DNA of 64,000 nt from Buttiauxella agrestis ATCC 33320 (GTDB lineage Bacteria > Pseudomonadota > Gammaproteobacteria > Enterobacterales > Enterobacteriaceae): assembly GCF_000735355.1 (NCBI RefSeq), contig NZ_JMPI01000057.1, positions 62,001-126,000 of the forward strand. Direction: 5' to 3'. Below, in pieces: positions 1 to 12,031 of this stretch. A program made the position numbers and the translations under genes. Each line of letters begins with the position of its first letter. Positions within the stretch are counted from its first letter, which is position 1. The notes under the pieces are model-generated. The model was not told the DNA's origin and made no database searches. It worked only from the letters and a program-made list of their open reading frames with translations.

Positions 1-1710
1 TTCACGCGTCACCACAGCGGTGTACTGGTTTGGCAGCACCAGCGCGGCATGTTCAAATTCAGAACCTTGCGATTTATGCACCGTCATGGCGTATGCCGTA
101 TCGTGGCCCGGTAAACGACTTGGCTGTACGGATTTAATGGTGCCATCCGGCATCGGGAACCAGACCCTTAACCCCTCGCCTCTATCCAGCGCGATACCGA
201 TATCCCCGTTAAACAGCCCCAACGAACTGTCATTACGAGAAACCATAATCGGCCTGCCGTTATACCAGCGCGATGTCGCCTGATTTGGCCGCTCAATTAA
301 CCGTTTTTGAATCAGTGCCAGCTCGATGCGGCTATTCAAACCGCTGACGCCAAACGGGCCTTCACGCAAAGCACAGAGCATTTGATAACGCCCAAAAGCT
401 TCAAGAATAGAAGCGGGCTCTGCCTGATTGCGAATCAAGTCCAGGTATGGTCGATACCCTTCCACCGCATCGTCAATCATCATGGCGTAGTCCGCCGTTT
501 CACGCAGTGGTTGTTTAGTAATATCGCTAAAACCTTCGCTAAATATGGTTTTCACGCGTTTAACATCGCTGGCATTGACCGCAAAGGCCAGTTGCCCGAT
601 GCCGGATTTACTGTCAAAGCGGTAGCTTTTTTGCAGTAAACACAAACCATCACGCAACGCGCTCGCGCCGTTACCTTCTCCAGCAGGAAGCGTATAACCG
701 GTGAGTAGACTCAGCTCTGCTGCACGCTCAGATGAATATCCATGCGTAACATAGTGGCAAATATCCCCGAGCACGGCCCCTGCTTCAACCGACGCCAACT
801 GGTCGCGGTCGCCTAAGAAAATCACTCGCGCATGAGGAGGCATCGCATTGATCAGTTTTGCCATCATCGGCAAATCCACCATCGAGGCTTCATCCACCAC
901 CAGCACATCAAGGTGCAAAGGATTTCCGGCGTGGTAGCGCAAGCGTTGGCTGTTCGGTTGCGCACCTAACAAACGGTGCAATGTGCAGGCATCGTTGGGT
1001 AATGAGGCTTTTTGCGCTTCATCTAACGGCAAGCGGCGCAACGCCGAACCCAATGATTCCGTCAAGCGGGCTGCGGCTTTCCCCGTCGGCGCGGCGAGTT
1101 GAATCCGCAAAGACGGGGCATCCGAAAGCTGGACTAACGCGGCGAGTAATTTCGCCACCGTGGTGGTTTTACCGGTACCCGGCCCACCTGAAATCACCGA
1201 TATACGACGGGTTAATGCCACGGCTGCGGCCACTTTTTGCCAGTCAGTCTCGGGCAACGGCTCAAAAAGCTGATTGAGTACGTTAATGACCTGCGATTCA
1301 TTAAGCGTAATGGGCCGATTTTCCTGCACAAAAAACTGCGCAATGGACTGCTCGTTTTGCCACATTCGGTTGAGATATAAACGCTCGCTAATCAGCTTTA
1401 GCGGGGTCGCCCCTTCGTATTCACTCACCGCATTGGAAGCCAACAATATCTCGCGCCAGCCGCTTTTCAGGTCGGCAAGCGCAAAAAGTTGTTCTGCTAA
1501 ATCTGGCTGACGCCCGGAAAAAAAGAACTCCGGGACTAAACGTGAAAGCGGAATGCAGACATGCCCTTCACCCGCATCGTGGCTGACCAATGCCGCCGCG
1601 AGCATCACCGCGGGCTGATCATCACTGGCAATCATCATGGCAAACTGTGCATCCAGCGCACGCAATAACTTTTGCTCCACCGCCTGCTGTAAAAGCTCAG
1701 ACATTTTCAT
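1..1710 (-). CDS. recD: RecD, exonuclease V alpha subunit (C-terminus cut by window edge)
   Basis: RecD is the fast 5'-3' helicase subunit of the RecBCD nuclease-helicase that processes double-strand breaks. About 570 codons are visible; the E. coli protein has about 608 residues, so only the last ~40 residues lie beyond base 1. The start ATG (1710-1708) gives a protein beginning [13 protein letters not shown], like the E. coli N-terminus, and overlaps the recB stop as ATGA. A Walker A motif GGPGTGKTT lies near 1160-1190, followed by a VVDEAS Walker B and, near the edge, the helicase motif [10 protein letters not shown]. The four-base overlap implies translational coupling to RecB, as expected for subunits of one complex. 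Confidence 0.95.
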   Translation of the reverse strand, partial: MKMSELLQQAVEQKLLRALDAQFAMMIASDDQPAVMLAAALVSHDAGEGHVCIPLSRLVPEFFFSGRQPDLAEQLFALADLKSGWREILLASNAVSEYEGATPLKLISERLYLNRMWQNEQSIAQFFVQENRPITLNESQVINVLNQLFEPLPETDWQKVAAAVALTRRISVISGGPGTGKTTTVAKLLAALVQLSDAPSLRIQLAAPTGKAAARLTESLGSALRRLPLDEAQKASLPNDACTLHRLLGAQPNSQRLRYHAGNPLHLDVLVVDEASMVDLPMMAKLINAMPPHARVIFLGDRDQLASVEAGAVLGDICHYVTHGYSSERAAELSLLTGYTLPAGEGNGASALRDGLCLLQKSYRFDSKSGIGQLAFAVNASDVKRVKTIFSEGFSDITKQPLRETADYAMMIDDAVEGYRPYLDLIRNQAEPASILEAFGRYQMLCALREGPFGVSGLNSRIELALIQKRLIERPNQATSRWYNGRPIMVSRNDSSLGLFNGDIGIALDRGEGLRVWFPMPDGTIKSVQPSRLPGHDTAYAMTVHKSQGSEFEHAALVLPNQYTAVVTRE

Positions 1711-4700
1711 GGCGTCACCTCGTCCTTTTGCGCCGCGAATAGTGCATCCATCTTCGCAATCAGTTGCTCATCCGGGCACGTTGAAAATATTCCTTGTGAG
1801 GAGCCGTTACTTTCGATGCCACGTAAGAAGAGGTAGATAACGCCGCCGAAGTGAGTCTGGTAGTCATAATCAGGAATTCTGTGCCGTAAATAACGGTGCA
1901 AAGCCAGCGTATACAGTTGATATTGCAGATCATACCGATGAGATTGCATCGCCGCCGCCATCGCTTCCCCGGTGTAAGCGCTGCTGTCTTCGCCCAGCCA
2001 GTTCGATTTGTAATCCAGCAGGTAGTAGCGCCCCTTCCAGCGGAACACCAGGTCAATAAACCCTTTCAGCATGCCACGCACTTGCTTGAAGTTTAACGGC
2101 GGACAACCTTTTGATAACGGGTCATATTCCCGCACGAGGGCATCTAAATGTGCTGCCTGCAAATCACTCTTTATCGGCAAATAGAACTCCATTTCGACCT
2201 GCCTGTCTTGCGGAGTTAACTGGCTAAGCGACACGCCCGCGTCATTCAACGGTGCCTGCAAAATAGTGTGCAACCACTCGGCGACAATCGGCTGCCACTG
2301 CTCACCAAAACCTTGTTCGCTTAACTGCTTTGCAATCCACGCTTCATCTATTGGCTGAGTAAAATCAATGCCTTCGAACAAGCTATGCAAAAATGTGCCC
2401 GGCCCTGCCCCACGTGGAAAGGTGTGCGGAGTAAGTAATGGCTCACTTTGAGTCGGCGCAGCACCTGCGGCATCGACATCCAGGCGCGGCAATAAATCCA
2501 GAGCCTGGCTGCTACCATGCTGCTGTAAACCTGAATAACTGGTGACTCGCCAGTTATCAACCACCTGCCTTGTCATGATGCGTGCGCTAAGTTCGGGCAA
2601 CGCTTCACTCACTGGCTGCCACGGAGTGTAATCATCTGACTTAGGATCTTCGACGCTAATCGACTCGCTCGCCAGTTCCTGCAAGCAAACTTGTAATCCC
2701 GCAGCATCTTTCGCTTCGCCTTTTTGTAAAAGATAACCCAACGCCCCGAGGTGCAAATCGCTGTTCCCTTTTTTAGCGCGATTACCTTTAAACAACGGTG
2801 CGACGCCGAGACTGCAATGCCAGATTGAGCGTGTCAACGCGACGTACAACAGGCGTAAGTCTTCCGCCAGGCGCTCTTCTTCTGCCAGACTCAGGCTTTC
2901 CGCGTCATCACTTAAATCCAGCAAAGGTGAAAACGTGGAACGGTCATGGTACAGGCCGCTGTTTTGCGCCCGATAATTGGCGATGAATGGCAACCAAACC
3001 AGCGGGTATTCCAGCCCTTTTGATTTATGGATAGTGACCACCTGAACCAGGTGTCGGTCGCTTTCGAGACGCAGTTGTTGGCTATAGGCGTTACTGTCAG
3101 GTTCCGTAACCTGCTGAGCCAGCCAGCGCACCAGCGCATGTTCACTGTCAGTTTGCGCGGCTTCTTCTTGCAACAGCTCGCTGATATGCAAAATATCGGT
3201 CAGACGCCGCTCGCCACCCGGTGTTGCCAGCAAGTTTTCGGCAACCTGACGTCGTGCGATAAGCGCGCGTAACATCGGCATCACGCCTCGGCGTAACCAA
3301 ATTTGCCGATACTCGGAAAACTCTTCAACCAGGCAGTCCCAGGCATTTTCGTCATTGTTCAGCGCTTCTATCATTCGGGCATCCAGCCCCAACATGCTAG
3401 TGGCGACGGCGCTACGCAGCGCCGTTTCTATTTCTGGGGCCAGTACCGCCTGCAAAATCCACAGAATCTCTCGAGATTCTGGCGTTGCGAATACTGAGTC
3501 ACGGTTTGAAAGATAAACCGAAGGGATATTCAGGGCGCTCAACGCTTCACGCACAATCGATGCTTCGCCGCGACTACGAACCAGAATGGTGATGTCAGAC
3601 GACTGTACCGGGCGTGACTCTTCCCCTTTCCACAGCAATGCTTCGCCACGCTGCCCAGCACTCAACCATTCCCGAATTTGTTGTGCGCACTGCATGGCCA
3701 TAGTTTGTTGGTAATCACTCACACCGCAGCCATCGCCTGATTGCGCCCAAAACGACATCGCCGCCTGGTTTTTCCCTTTGAGGGTAAAACGTAAGCCATT
3801 GTTCTTCTGGGCGGCCTTCACCGCTAAGAATGGAATTTGCGCGAATAAGAAGGGGTTATCCAACTGCTGGAAAAGGGTATTTACGCTGTTTATCATCCCC
3901 GGTGATGAACGCCAGTTGGTGTCCAGCGTGTAGTGGGCGCTTACCTCATGCCGGGCTTTCATGTAGGTAAAAATATCCGCACCACGGAAAGCGTAAATCG
4001 CCTGTTTTGGGTCACCGATAAGCAACAATGCAGTATCAGGCTGATTGATATACAAGCGTCTGAAAATACGATATTGCTGCGGGTCGGTATCCTGAAACTC
4101 ATCTATCATTGCAGCCGGGAAACGGCTGCGGATCGCCGCTGCCAGCGCATCCCCGCCGGGTTTATGCAACGCTTCATCAAGGCGGGTTAACATATCGTCA
4201 AACCCGAGTTCGCCACGGCGGCGTTTTTCCTGCTGCACGGTGTAGCGGATTTCAGCCATCGCGCGGGCAATGACTAAATCACGCAGCGTCAGCGGTTCGC
4301 CCAGCAGATCGTTAATCGCCCTGAAAACAGGATGCTGCGGCGGTTGGCCTTCTTTGGTTTTCTCATCAAGCATCGACTGAGAAAAACGCTCTAGCTGATC
4401 GGGTAATTTATAGGTCGTGGTTTCTGTCTGCGCCCACACACCAACAATATTCAGCCAGTTCGGTAAGTTTTTACTGCTATAGCTGCGGCGGTCAATCTTC
4501 GCCACACTCAGGATCTGCGCGATGTCATCCGCACAGTCTCGCCATTGTGCTTTTACATCTTCAATGGCATTAATGATTTTTTGATGACGAGCAAGCAGCG
4601 TTTCATCATCGGCTGGAGGCTGTTTCAGAATGGGTTGTTCACCTTGCAGCCAGCTATTGATATCTCTGAGCAGTTCTTCCGGGCCAGCCCACTCTTCTGC

Positions 4701-5249
4701 CATCACCTGGGCGACAGGTTTAGGCAACGGATAACAATGGCGGCGCCAGAAATCAGCACAAGCATGGCGACGTAGCAGCGATTCATCTTCGATGAGTTGT
4801 TGTTCAAACAACATGCCTGATTCAAAGGCATTCAGACTCAGCATTCTTTGGCAGAAGCCGTGAATGGTGAATATCGCCGCTTCATCCATTTGCTGTTCGG
4901 CCAGGCGCAGAACCTGCGCCGCCTGATGCAGGTCAGGAATTTCAGCCATCAGGCTCTGGAACAGAGGATTGTCGGTACGATTGCGTACGCAGGCGATGCG
5001 TAGCTCATGGATATTGGCTCGAATGCGGCCACGAAGCTCTTCCGTCGCCGCCTGCGTAAAGGTTACGACCAGCAACTCTTCGACAGAAAGCGGCCTGGGA
5101 TGAGCATTTTTACCTCCCAGGCCTAACAACAGGCGTAAATACAGTGCCGCAATGGTAAAGGTCTTTCCGGTCCCCGCAGAGGCTTCTATCAGCCGCTCCC
5201 CCTTAAGAGGCAAGCTAAGAGGATCAAGAGGCTGCGTGGTTCCGGTCAT
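1707..5249 (-). CDS. recB: RecB, exonuclease V beta subunit (helicase-nuclease)
   Basis: RecB is the 3'-5' helicase and sole nuclease of RecBCD. The 1180-residue product has the usual length. The N-terminal UvrD-like motor shows Walker A ASAGTGKT at residues 23-30 (Lys29) and the motif [10 protein letters not shown]. The C-terminal nuclease domain carries DYKSNWL with Asp1079 and Lys1081, matching E. coli Asp1080/Lys1082, followed by the QYQLY segment. So both the motor and the nuclease look intact. It lies between ptrA (43 bases upstream) and recD (ATGA overlap) in the recC-ptrA-recB-recD order seen in E. coli. Confidence 0.97.
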   Translation of the reverse strand: MTGTTQPLDPLSLPLKGERLIEASAGTGKTFTIAALYLRLLLGLGGKNAHPRPLSVEELLVVTFTQAATEELRGRIRANIHELRIACVRNRTDNPLFQSLMAEIPDLHQAAQVLRLAEQQMDEAAIFTIHGFCQRMLSLNAFESGMLFEQQLIEDESLLRRHACADFWRRHCYPLPKPVAQVMAEEWAGPEELLRDINSWLQGEQPILKQPPADDETLLARHQKIINAIEDVKAQWRDCADDIAQILSVAKIDRRSYSSKNLPNWLNIVGVWAQTETTTYKLPDQLERFSQSMLDEKTKEGQPPQHPVFRAINDLLGEPLTLRDLVIARAMAEIRYTVQQEKRRRGELGFDDMLTRLDEALHKPGGDALAAAIRSRFPAAMIDEFQDTDPQQYRIFRRLYINQPDTALLLIGDPKQAIYAFRGADIFTYMKARHEVSAHYTLDTNWRSSPGMINSVNTLFQQLDNPFLFAQIPFLAVKAAQKNNGLRFTLKGKNQAAMSFWAQSGDGCGVSDYQQTMAMQCAQQIREWLSAGQRGEALLWKGEESRPVQSSDITILVRSRGEASIVREALSALNIPSVYLSNRDSVFATPESREILWILQAVLAPEIETALRSAVATSMLGLDARMIEALNNDENAWDCLVEEFSEYRQIWLRRGVMPMLRALIARRQVAENLLATPGGERRLTDILHISELLQEEAAQTDSEHALVRWLAQQVTEPDSNAYSQQLRLESDRHLVQVVTIHKSKGLEYPLVWLPFIANYRAQNSGLYHDRSTFSPLLDLSDDAESLSLAEEERLAEDLRLLYVALTRSIWHCSLGVAPLFKGNRAKKGNSDLHLGALGYLLQKGEAKDAAGLQVCLQELASESISVEDPKSDDYTPWQPVSEALPELSARIMTRQVVDNWRVTSYSGLQQHGSSQALDLLPRLDVDAAGAAPTQSEPLLTPHTFPRGAGPGTFLHSLFEGIDFTQPIDEAWIAKQLSEQGFGEQWQPIVAEWLHTILQAPLNDAGVSLSQLTPQDRQVEMEFYLPIKSDLQAAHLDALVREYDPLSKGCPPLNFKQVRGMLKGFIDLVFRWKGRYYLLDYKSNWLGEDSSAYTGEAMAAAMQSHRYDLQYQLYTLALHRYLRHRIPDYDYQTHFGGVIYLFLRGIESNGSSQGIFSTCPDEQLIAKMDALFAAQKDEVTP

Positions 5250-5292
5250 TTTTTACCCTTTGTCTTTCAAGTTGCAGGTGTTTTAGCTGCTA

Positions 5293-8178
5293 TCACTTTG
5301 AATCTACGAGCGGCAGTGATTGTTGCAGAGCGCTGACCTCCTTCCAGGTTTTCCAACCATCCGGAGCGGCATAGTCTGCTTTACCATTGTGGCTACCAGA
5401 AACTTGCGACAGTACCGCCATTCCCTGTTGTTCGATAACAGCCTGATGGAAGAAATCAGCCAGTTTTTGTGGAGTCAGCTTTTTAATTTCGGCGACTACT
5501 TTATCACGCGAATCAAAGTCCATGTTTCCACGATCAAAATCTTTGCTCAGCTGCGAAGCTTCCTGGGACAAGGTCTGCGGAGCCTGCATAATTTCACTGA
5601 TCATTCCCTGCTGCATTTGCGCGAAATCTTCCACGCTCATGCTACGCAGCTTTTTCTCGGCTGTTGGGTAAAACGCTTTGAATCGTTCATACAAATAGGC
5701 CGGTTGCTTGTCATTACTTTGCAACAAGAAACCAATGCCCCACTGGCGTCCCACAGACATCGGGAATGCGAACACCGCGTACCCTAACTGTTCCTGAGTC
5801 CGCAACTGGTTGTAGAACCACGGTTGAATAATTTGCCCCAGCATTGAGCTGTAAGCGGTACTCACGGTTTCATCGAACCCTTTCGGCACGTAGACTGCGG
5901 CTAATGCAGAATCGGTGCTGCTGCCGGTTTTTTCAAACATGGATAAATGTTGTTTATCCACCAGCACGTCTTTGTTGCGGCACCATTCATTGCCTTTAGT
6001 CCCGAGCAGGCTTTGCACCCCATGCGCCAGGTCTGTAGCTTGCTGTGGGGTGATATTACCAAGGGCTAAAAACTCAGGTTTAGCATTGGTTTTTAAAACC
6101 TCGCGGTAATCGAGCACGTCTTTTAACGTCAGTGCAGGTAACAATGCGCGGCGAGTTTCACGCTGGAAATACGGCACCTGTGAGATCATTTGCACCGGCA
6201 TAATCGCCTGATCGTAAGCCTTTCCTTTATCTGCCGAGTCCATCATCTGGGCATACCAGGACTTCGCTTGATCCAACTGTTCTTGCGTTGGCGTGTAAGA
6301 GAAGTAGCCCTTTAATAACGCTTCAAAAAGCTGCGGCAAACGTTGTGTGTAACCGTTGGCGTTAACCATCAACCCGCTATTAGCATTAGTCGAGAAACCA
6401 ATTCCGCCGATTGAGGCCTGATTGCTTAATTCATCCAACGCAATTCCAGCCAGATAATCATTGAGAGCAAACAGCACCTGGTTTTTAGCACTATCCATCG
6501 CTTGCGGATTACGCAGCACCATGGTCACGTCAGCTTTAGGCTCGCTCGCGAAGTAATGGCTTGGCATATACAACACGCGTAACCCTGGTTCTTTTACCAA
6601 CAGTTCAGGATGCGCGTAAGTTTTATCAGGTTTAACCAACGTAAAATTGTCAGGAATGTACGGGTTTAATTGTGGCAATTCCAGCTTGATGGCCGCCGCT
6701 TTTTGCTTCCAGACATCAAAGACTTGTGGTGTAATTTTGTCGACCTGATAAGGGGCCTCAACAAAATATGCCGTCTTGTTGTGCGGTTCTTTCGGGCTGA
6801 TATACCAGACTCGCGCGTTCTGCGGGGTCATCATATCTAGCCGAGATTTAATCGCCGCGGGATCGTATTGATCGGCGATATTAACCGCATCCAGCGTATG
6901 TTCGACCGGTACACGTAACATGGTGTCTGCCAGCCATTCGACATAATCCATATCGCGTGTAATTGATGGGTAACGGAAATCGAGATCCAGAACATGGGCA
7001 AGCTCATCGAAATAGCTTTTATCAACACCATTTTCGCGCAGCTTATTCAAGTAACTGAAGATTGCCGCAACCACTTCATCACGCTGTGCAAGGCCTTTGT
7101 CTGTTAACGACACCGAAATAGCAAATACGCCGCTATTACCGTTGACTAACGGATCGGAATCAGCGCGAATGCTGTCAGCAAGCCCCTGTTTTTGCAGCCA
7201 ATCTGAAAGAGTATTATTGCTGCGATTACTAATCAAATAGCCAATTAACTCATCCGTTTTACTGCGGAATTTATCGCTATTGTTGTCGATGCGGAATTCA
7301 ACACGCACGACCTTGCGCGGTAATGCTGGCACGTAGTGAATCACAATGCCTTTTTGCGCATCGGTCACTACTGGTACATCAATCACCGGACGTTCAATGT
7401 TTTTATTGGGCACCCGGCCGTAGGTTTCTACCGCAATTTTTGCCAGTTCAGGCAATGGCTTATTACTGTAGATAACCGCTTTCATTAGGTTTGCGGAATA
7501 GTATGTATCGCGGAAAGCCACCAGCGCATCCAGCAGTTTGCTGCCCGGTTTGTCACGCAGTGTTTCCAGATTGCCGCCAGAAAAACGTGAACCAGGGTGA
7601 GCTGGGTTGATGGTTTCGGCACTGACTTGCGCCATGCGCATACCGTCACGAGCACGCGCCAGCGTCAGCTCTGCGTTGACCGCATTACGTTCACGTTCAG
7701 CGTACTCAGGCGCAAGGTTCGGCTCAGCGATAGCATCCGACAAGCGATCTACCGCCCCTTCCAGCGCATCGTTTTCCACTTCGAGGTAAAACGCAGTGCG
7801 GTAGGTTGCAGTGCTGGCATTGTGGCTGCCACCGTGCTTTTTGAGAAACTCCGACAGGCTGTCAGGCTCTGGATACTTTTTAGAACCCATCAGTGTCATG
7901 TGTTCAAGATAGTGAGCAAGGCCGAGATGGTCGTTCGGATCCTCTAACGACCCCACAGGAACAACCAGTGCAGACAATGACTTAACAGCTTGCGGGTCAG
8001 AAACCAGCAGAACCGTCATACCATTATCAAGGCGTACTGCCTGGTACTGGCGATTGTCTTTTTCGCTTTTACGGATTGTTTCCTGGATAGGCTGCCAACC
8101 CGTATCTGCCTGACTTAATGGTGCCCAAAGAGCGACTAACAAGAAAAGCGGTTTTAACCAAGTGCTGCATTTAGGCAT
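5293..8178 (-). CDS. ptrA: Protease III (pitrilysin), periplasmic zinc metalloprotease
   Basis: PtrA is a periplasmic M16 peptidase that degrades small proteins and peptides. The 961-residue product has a 24-residue signal peptide with likely cleavage after SQA. It carries the inverted zinc motif HYLEH at residues 89-93 (His89, Glu92, His93). Full length and the four-domain M16 layout agree with E. coli (962 residues). The gene sits inside the rec operon between recC and recB, although no role in recombination is known, so its place there is conserved synteny. Confidence 0.96.
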   Translation of the reverse strand: MPKCSTWLKPLFLLVALWAPLSQADTGWQPIQETIRKSEKDNRQYQAVRLDNGMTVLLVSDPQAVKSLSALVVPVGSLEDPNDHLGLAHYLEHMTLMGSKKYPEPDSLSEFLKKHGGSHNASTATYRTAFYLEVENDALEGAVDRLSDAIAEPNLAPEYAERERNAVNAELTLARARDGMRMAQVSAETINPAHPGSRFSGGNLETLRDKPGSKLLDALVAFRDTYYSANLMKAVIYSNKPLPELAKIAVETYGRVPNKNIERPVIDVPVVTDAQKGIVIHYVPALPRKVVRVEFRIDNNSDKFRSKTDELIGYLISNRSNNTLSDWLQKQGLADSIRADSDPLVNGNSGVFAISVSLTDKGLAQRDEVVAAIFSYLNKLRENGVDKSYFDELAHVLDLDFRYPSITRDMDYVEWLADTMLRVPVEHTLDAVNIADQYDPAAIKSRLDMMTPQNARVWYISPKEPHNKTAYFVEAPYQVDKITPQVFDVWKQKAAAIKLELPQLNPYIPDNFTLVKPDKTYAHPELLVKEPGLRVLYMPSHYFASEPKADVTMVLRNPQAMDSAKNQVLFALNDYLAGIALDELSNQASIGGIGFSTNANSGLMVNANGYTQRLPQLFEALLKGYFSYTPTQEQLDQAKSWYAQMMDSADKGKAYDQAIMPVQMISQVPYFQRETRRALLPALTLKDVLDYREVLKTNAKPEFLALGNITPQQATDLAHGVQSLLGTKGNEWCRNKDVLVDKQHLSMFEKTGSSTDSALAAVYVPKGFDETVSTAYSSMLGQIIQPWFYNQLRTQEQLGYAVFAFPMSVGRQWGIGFLLQSNDKQPAYLYERFKAFYPTAEKKLRSMSVEDFAQMQQGMISEIMQAPQTLSQEASQLSKDFDRGNMDFDSRDKVVAEIKKLTPQKLADFFHQAVIEQQGMAVLSQVSGSHNGKADYAAPDGWKTWKEVSALQQSLPLVDSK

Positions 8179-8322
8179 TAACGAACCTCATTCACTAACT
8201 TACTCATCATTAACAACTTTTAAAACAATCTGTCATTGTCGTTGTTTCTTTTTTCGCCAATCCTGAGCAAGCTGCGCATATTAGATGAACCTGCCGGATT
8301 GTGCAATTTTTATACAATTCTT

Positions 8323-11300
8323 TTAAGCTTTATTGAAGCGAAACAGGGGCAGTAAATAGCGCTCGGCTTCACTGATTATCGCGTCGTAGTAGTCAGGCTC
8401 GAGCGTTCGATACAGGCGTTGCAGCCACATGTCGGCGCCTTCCCCGTCGACTCGCTGATTCCCTTCCCAGGCCGCCAATAGCTTACTTTTGGCTTTCTGT
8501 TGCGTTTGCTCATCCCATAAAATGGCATCATTCGCGGGTTCGTAACAAGCTTTTATCCATGCCCCTCCACTTATTGGTAGCAATAGCAATGGCTGTACTA
8601 ATCCTTTCCGATAACCATCAATAAGTTGCTGGAGATAGCTTTTCGCCTGTTCAACATCCATCGGCGGGAATTTCCACTCAGTAGAATCGCGCCCATACAG
8701 ACGGCTCTCTCCTTCTCCTCCCATTGCACACCACACAACATGCTCAATCCACAGTTGTAATCCATGCGCCGAATTGAGGATCGACGGTCGCCAGCGCAGC
8801 AAACCATCGGCCTGCACATCCGACAACCAACCTTCCAGACTTGTTCCGTCTATCTGGAGCGAGACTTCCTGGCTGGTGCCATTTTGTCGCTCGGCTCTCA
8901 CTTTTTGCGCCAGTTCTTCCATTTCTGTTAACTGGGTTTCCCATAAAATTTCACCGAATGCGCCAAACGGTAATATCCCCGCAGCCCGATAGCGGCTGAA
9001 TAGCAGCTGCGTGTCGCCTTCCTGAACTAGCGTATTGAGCAATTCCTGGTTCATCTGGAAACGTTCAAGGCTATCTAAGGTGAAAGGTTCCGCATCAGGC
9101 AGTTCGGTTTCTTCAAGACGGAAGTTAATGCCCAGACGCATCTGGAAAAAAGCGCGGACAGGATGGCGCCAGAAACGTTGCAATTGATCCAACGTGATAA
9201 CGTCATGTGTTTTGTCTTCAAGTGGCTGAATAAACGGGGTTTGTGCTTGGCCTTGCTCGCTTGCGGCAGGTAGCCATTCATAGGCATAACTTTGCACAGA
9301 TGCGCCAGAGACAAAATTCCCGGCTTCAAATGGAGTGCGGTGATGCAGTTGCACCAGATGCCTTTTTACACGCTCGCTGCTTTCGTCGCAGGTTTGTTCT
9401 GTGTCCTGCGCCAGGCAATGGCTTTGGGCGATGTAATCTAATAACTCATCTACCAGCACTGAAGGGTAACGCTGGCTGTTATCCTGAATGGAACGTCCGA
9501 TATAGCTGATATAGAAACGCGCTTGCGCGGAGTTGAGCGCTTCGAGGAACAAGTAACGGTCATCGTCACGGCGGCTACGGTCGCCGCGCTGCGGCTTCTG
9601 GCTCATAAGATCAAACCCGAGCGGAGCCAGCGTGCGTGGATAAACGCCATCATTCATCCCCAGCAAACAAACCACTTTGAACGGGATAGAACGCATGGGC
9701 ATTAAGGTGCAGAAGTTTATCGGCCCTGCCAGGAATCGCTGACTGATGCGCTCCTGGTCGAGGCGCAGTGCCAGTTCATCACGTAACAGCATCAGGGAAA
9801 CATTTTCCTGATAACACGACTCCAGACCGTATTTAATGATTTCTTGCCACTGCTGCTCAATCAGCGCCAGTGCGCCTTCAGTTTCGGTATCAGGCAGGAA
9901 GAAGCTGGCTAGCATGTCACGGCAAACGGAAGTCCACTCAGCCAGCGGTCGCGCAACGGTAAGTTCATGCCGCCATTTATTAAGCTGCATTAAAAGATCT
10001 GCCAGTTGCCCAACGAGCTCGGCAATTAAACCGTTTGATTCATCGTATGGAAGAACTGACTGCCATTCACCAGCCTGGCTATCCATTGCATAACCTAACA
10101 GCATGCGCGTTAAACCAAAGCGCCAGGTATGTTGCCCGGTTGCCGGGAGATCCCATTCACGGACATTGTCGTCATCAATACCCCAACGAATTCCGGATTC
10201 ATTCACCCACTGGCGCAAGTAGCGTAGCCCTTCTTCATTGATTGAGAAGCGAGCAGCCAGTGCGGGAACTTCAAGCAAAGCCAAAACATCCTGCGCAGCA
10301 AAACGGCTATCAGGAAGTGAAAGCAGGGAGATAAATGCCTGTAGGGCCGGGTGCGCTTGTCTTGCCCGGCGATCGGAAATCGCAAATGGTAACCGACGCT
10401 CCGCTACTGCATTGCCAAATACCGCCTGGATAAACGGACTGTAGCTGTCAATATCCGCCACCATCACGATGATATCGCGCGGGGTAAGGGTTGGGTCAGC
10501 ATCAAGCATCGCCAGCAACTGGTCGTGCAACACTTCGACTTCACGTTGAGGGCTATGGCATTGATGGAAAGCGACGGAATTATCATCCAGTGAAAGGATT
10601 CTTTTGCTGTGGCTATGCTCGAACTCTTCCTGCGTCAAACCTGTCACCGCATTGTTTTGCAGCTCAAGTAAATCGTACTGCAAACTGCGCAATAAACAGT
10701 CTGGTTCGATATCAACGAAAACATCAATTTCTTCAAAGCGTTGCATCTCAGCAAGCATGAACGTGTAATCGCGTCCTAATTTTCCCCACGAGGCCAGCAA
10801 CGGGTTGCCAATATCTTGCTCACCGTCTTCATTAAACAATGAAGACGCCGTGTCGCTATCTTTAAACAACGGAAGAGTAATACCTTGATGCCCATGGCTA
10901 CGACGCCGGCGGCTAATTAAGCGCGCAAGATAAGCAGGGTCTTTAATATCACCCCAGTAGTAGCGGCACGGGTTAGTAAACAGCAAATGCACGTCAATAT
11001 GCTTACCCAGTGCTTGTAATGCCTGAAGATAAACCGGAGGCAGGGCTGAAATACCACAAATAAAGACTCGGGCAGGCAAACCTTGCGGGCATTCGTTACT
11101 TGATTCCAGAGCGTTAATAAAACGTTGGTACAGGTTTGCACGGTGCCATTCAGGTTGCCGAAGCTCTTGCGTGTGGCGAACCAAAGCAGCCCACAGCGGA
11201 GCCTGCCATAACTGGGCCTCGCCCACGTTATCAACCAGTTCGCCTTTCTCCCACTGGCTTAACCAACCTGGGCGGTAAACCAGGTATTGGTCATAAAGGT

Positions 11301-11697
11301 CTGCAATTCTTGAGGCTAACTGAGAGAGTTTTCGGCCATTTTCATCTTCTGCCAGATATTGGTTTAACAAAGCGAATTCAGGCTGATCCAGCATCGTCGG
11401 GATGAGCGTCATTAACTTCCAGCTCATGCTTTGCTTGTTGAAAGCACTTTGCTCAGGAATATTTGGCAGTACGCGCACAAACATGTCCCAGATAAAGCTC
11501 GCCGGAAGTGGGAAACTGATGTTAGCCGCGATACCAAATTTATGGGCCAGCGTCATTTGCAGCCATTGCGCCATACCGGTACTTTGCACTAGGACAACCT
11601 CGGGTTCAAAAGGGTCAGGCAGCGGTTGCCTTTCCACAATAAACTCCATAATTGCTTCCAGCACATCCAGTCGATTGGAATGGTAAACACGCAACAT
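8323..11697 (-). CDS. recC: RecC, exonuclease V gamma subunit (Chi recognition)
   Basis: RecC scans the unwound strand for Chi and holds RecB and RecD together. The open frame extends upstream to 11841, but the family start MLRVYHSNRLDVLEA corresponds to the ATG at 11697. From there the protein has 1124 residues (E. coli 1122). The conserved segment CHSPQREVEVLHD and the C-terminal end LLPLFRFN are present. The 144-base upstream extension would overlap ppdC in another frame and is not used. The ppdC stop lies 7 bases upstream of this start, so the pilin-like genes and recC are probably co-transcribed. Confidence 0.96.
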   Translation of the reverse strand: MLRVYHSNRLDVLEAIMEFIVERQPLPDPFEPEVVLVQSTGMAQWLQMTLAHKFGIAANISFPLPASFIWDMFVRVLPNIPEQSAFNKQSMSWKLMTLIPTMLDQPEFALLNQYLAEDENGRKLSQLASRIADLYDQYLVYRPGWLSQWEKGELVDNVGEAQLWQAPLWAALVRHTQELRQPEWHRANLYQRFINALESSNECPQGLPARVFICGISALPPVYLQALQALGKHIDVHLLFTNPCRYYWGDIKDPAYLARLISRRRRSHGHQGITLPLFKDSDTASSLFNEDGEQDIGNPLLASWGKLGRDYTFMLAEMQRFEEIDVFVDIEPDCLLRSLQYDLLELQNNAVTGLTQEEFEHSHSKRILSLDDNSVAFHQCHSPQREVEVLHDQLLAMLDADPTLTPRDIIVMVADIDSYSPFIQAVFGNAVAERRLPFAISDRRARQAHPALQAFISLLSLPDSRFAAQDVLALLEVPALAARFSINEEGLRYLRQWVNESGIRWGIDDDNVREWDLPATGQHTWRFGLTRMLLGYAMDSQAGEWQSVLPYDESNGLIAELVGQLADLLMQLNKWRHELTVARPLAEWTSVCRDMLASFFLPDTETEGALALIEQQWQEIIKYGLESCYQENVSLMLLRDELALRLDQERISQRFLAGPINFCTLMPMRSIPFKVVCLLGMNDGVYPRTLAPLGFDLMSQKPQRGDRSRRDDDRYLFLEALNSAQARFYISYIGRSIQDNSQRYPSVLVDELLDYIAQSHCLAQDTEQTCDESSERVKRHLVQLHHRTPFEAGNFVSGASVQSYAYEWLPAASEQGQAQTPFIQPLEDKTHDVITLDQLQRFWRHPVRAFFQMRLGINFRLEETELPDAEPFTLDSLERFQMNQELLNTLVQEGDTQLLFSRYRAAGILPFGAFGEILWETQLTEMEELAQKVRAERQNGTSQEVSLQIDGTSLEGWLSDVQADGLLRWRPSILNSAHGLQLWIEHVVWCAMGGEGESRLYGRDSTEWKFPPMDVEQAKSYLQQLIDGYRKGLVQPLLLLPISGGAWIKACYEPANDAILWDEQTQQKAKSKLLAAWEGNQRVDGEGADMWLQRLYRTLEPDYYDAIISEAERYLLPLFRFNKA

Positions 11698-11704
11698 AGA
11701 AACG

Positions 11705-12031
11705 CTACTCCTGACTTTTCTCTTTCTGCGAGCAATGCAACCGCGACAACTGCCCGGTACGCCCGACAGGGCTGGTAATAATAACATTGATGCTGACACA
11801 TCCTGCCGTCGATGTCTGCTGCTGGCTGACTCTCCATTCATTTGTGGGCAGAGGCGATTCAGGTTCCCCCATTTCTACAGCTAAGCGCCAGAGCTGGCGG
11901 AATTGCCATTGCGACTGAAAACCCTGCTGGAGAACACGGTGGTAGCCCATTAATGCCAGCATAACGACCGAAAACAGCGCCATAGCACACAGCACTTCAA
12001 TCAGACTAAAGCCGCGCTGTCTTGATTTCAT
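11705..12031 (-). CDS. ppdC: Prepilin peptidase-dependent protein C (type IV pilin-like)
   Basis: A 108-residue minor pseudopilin-like protein. The start at 12031 is supported by an ATGA overlap with the ygdB stop and by family length (E. coli 107). After a short basic leader (MKSRQRG) comes the prepilin cleavage motif G|FSLIEV, with the conserved Glu at +5, followed by one hydrophobic helix. The C-terminal half matches the family around TSTAGCVSINV. Role inferred from the family: a minor pilin processed by prepilin peptidase, possibly used in DNA uptake or pilus assembly. It is the last of the four ppd-type genes before recC. Confidence 0.88.
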   Translation of the reverse strand: MKSRQRGFSLIEVLCAMALFSVVMLALMGYHRVLQQGFQSQWQFRQLWRLAVEMGEPESPLPTNEWRVSQQQTSTAGCVSINVIITSPVGRTGQLSRLHCSQKEKSQE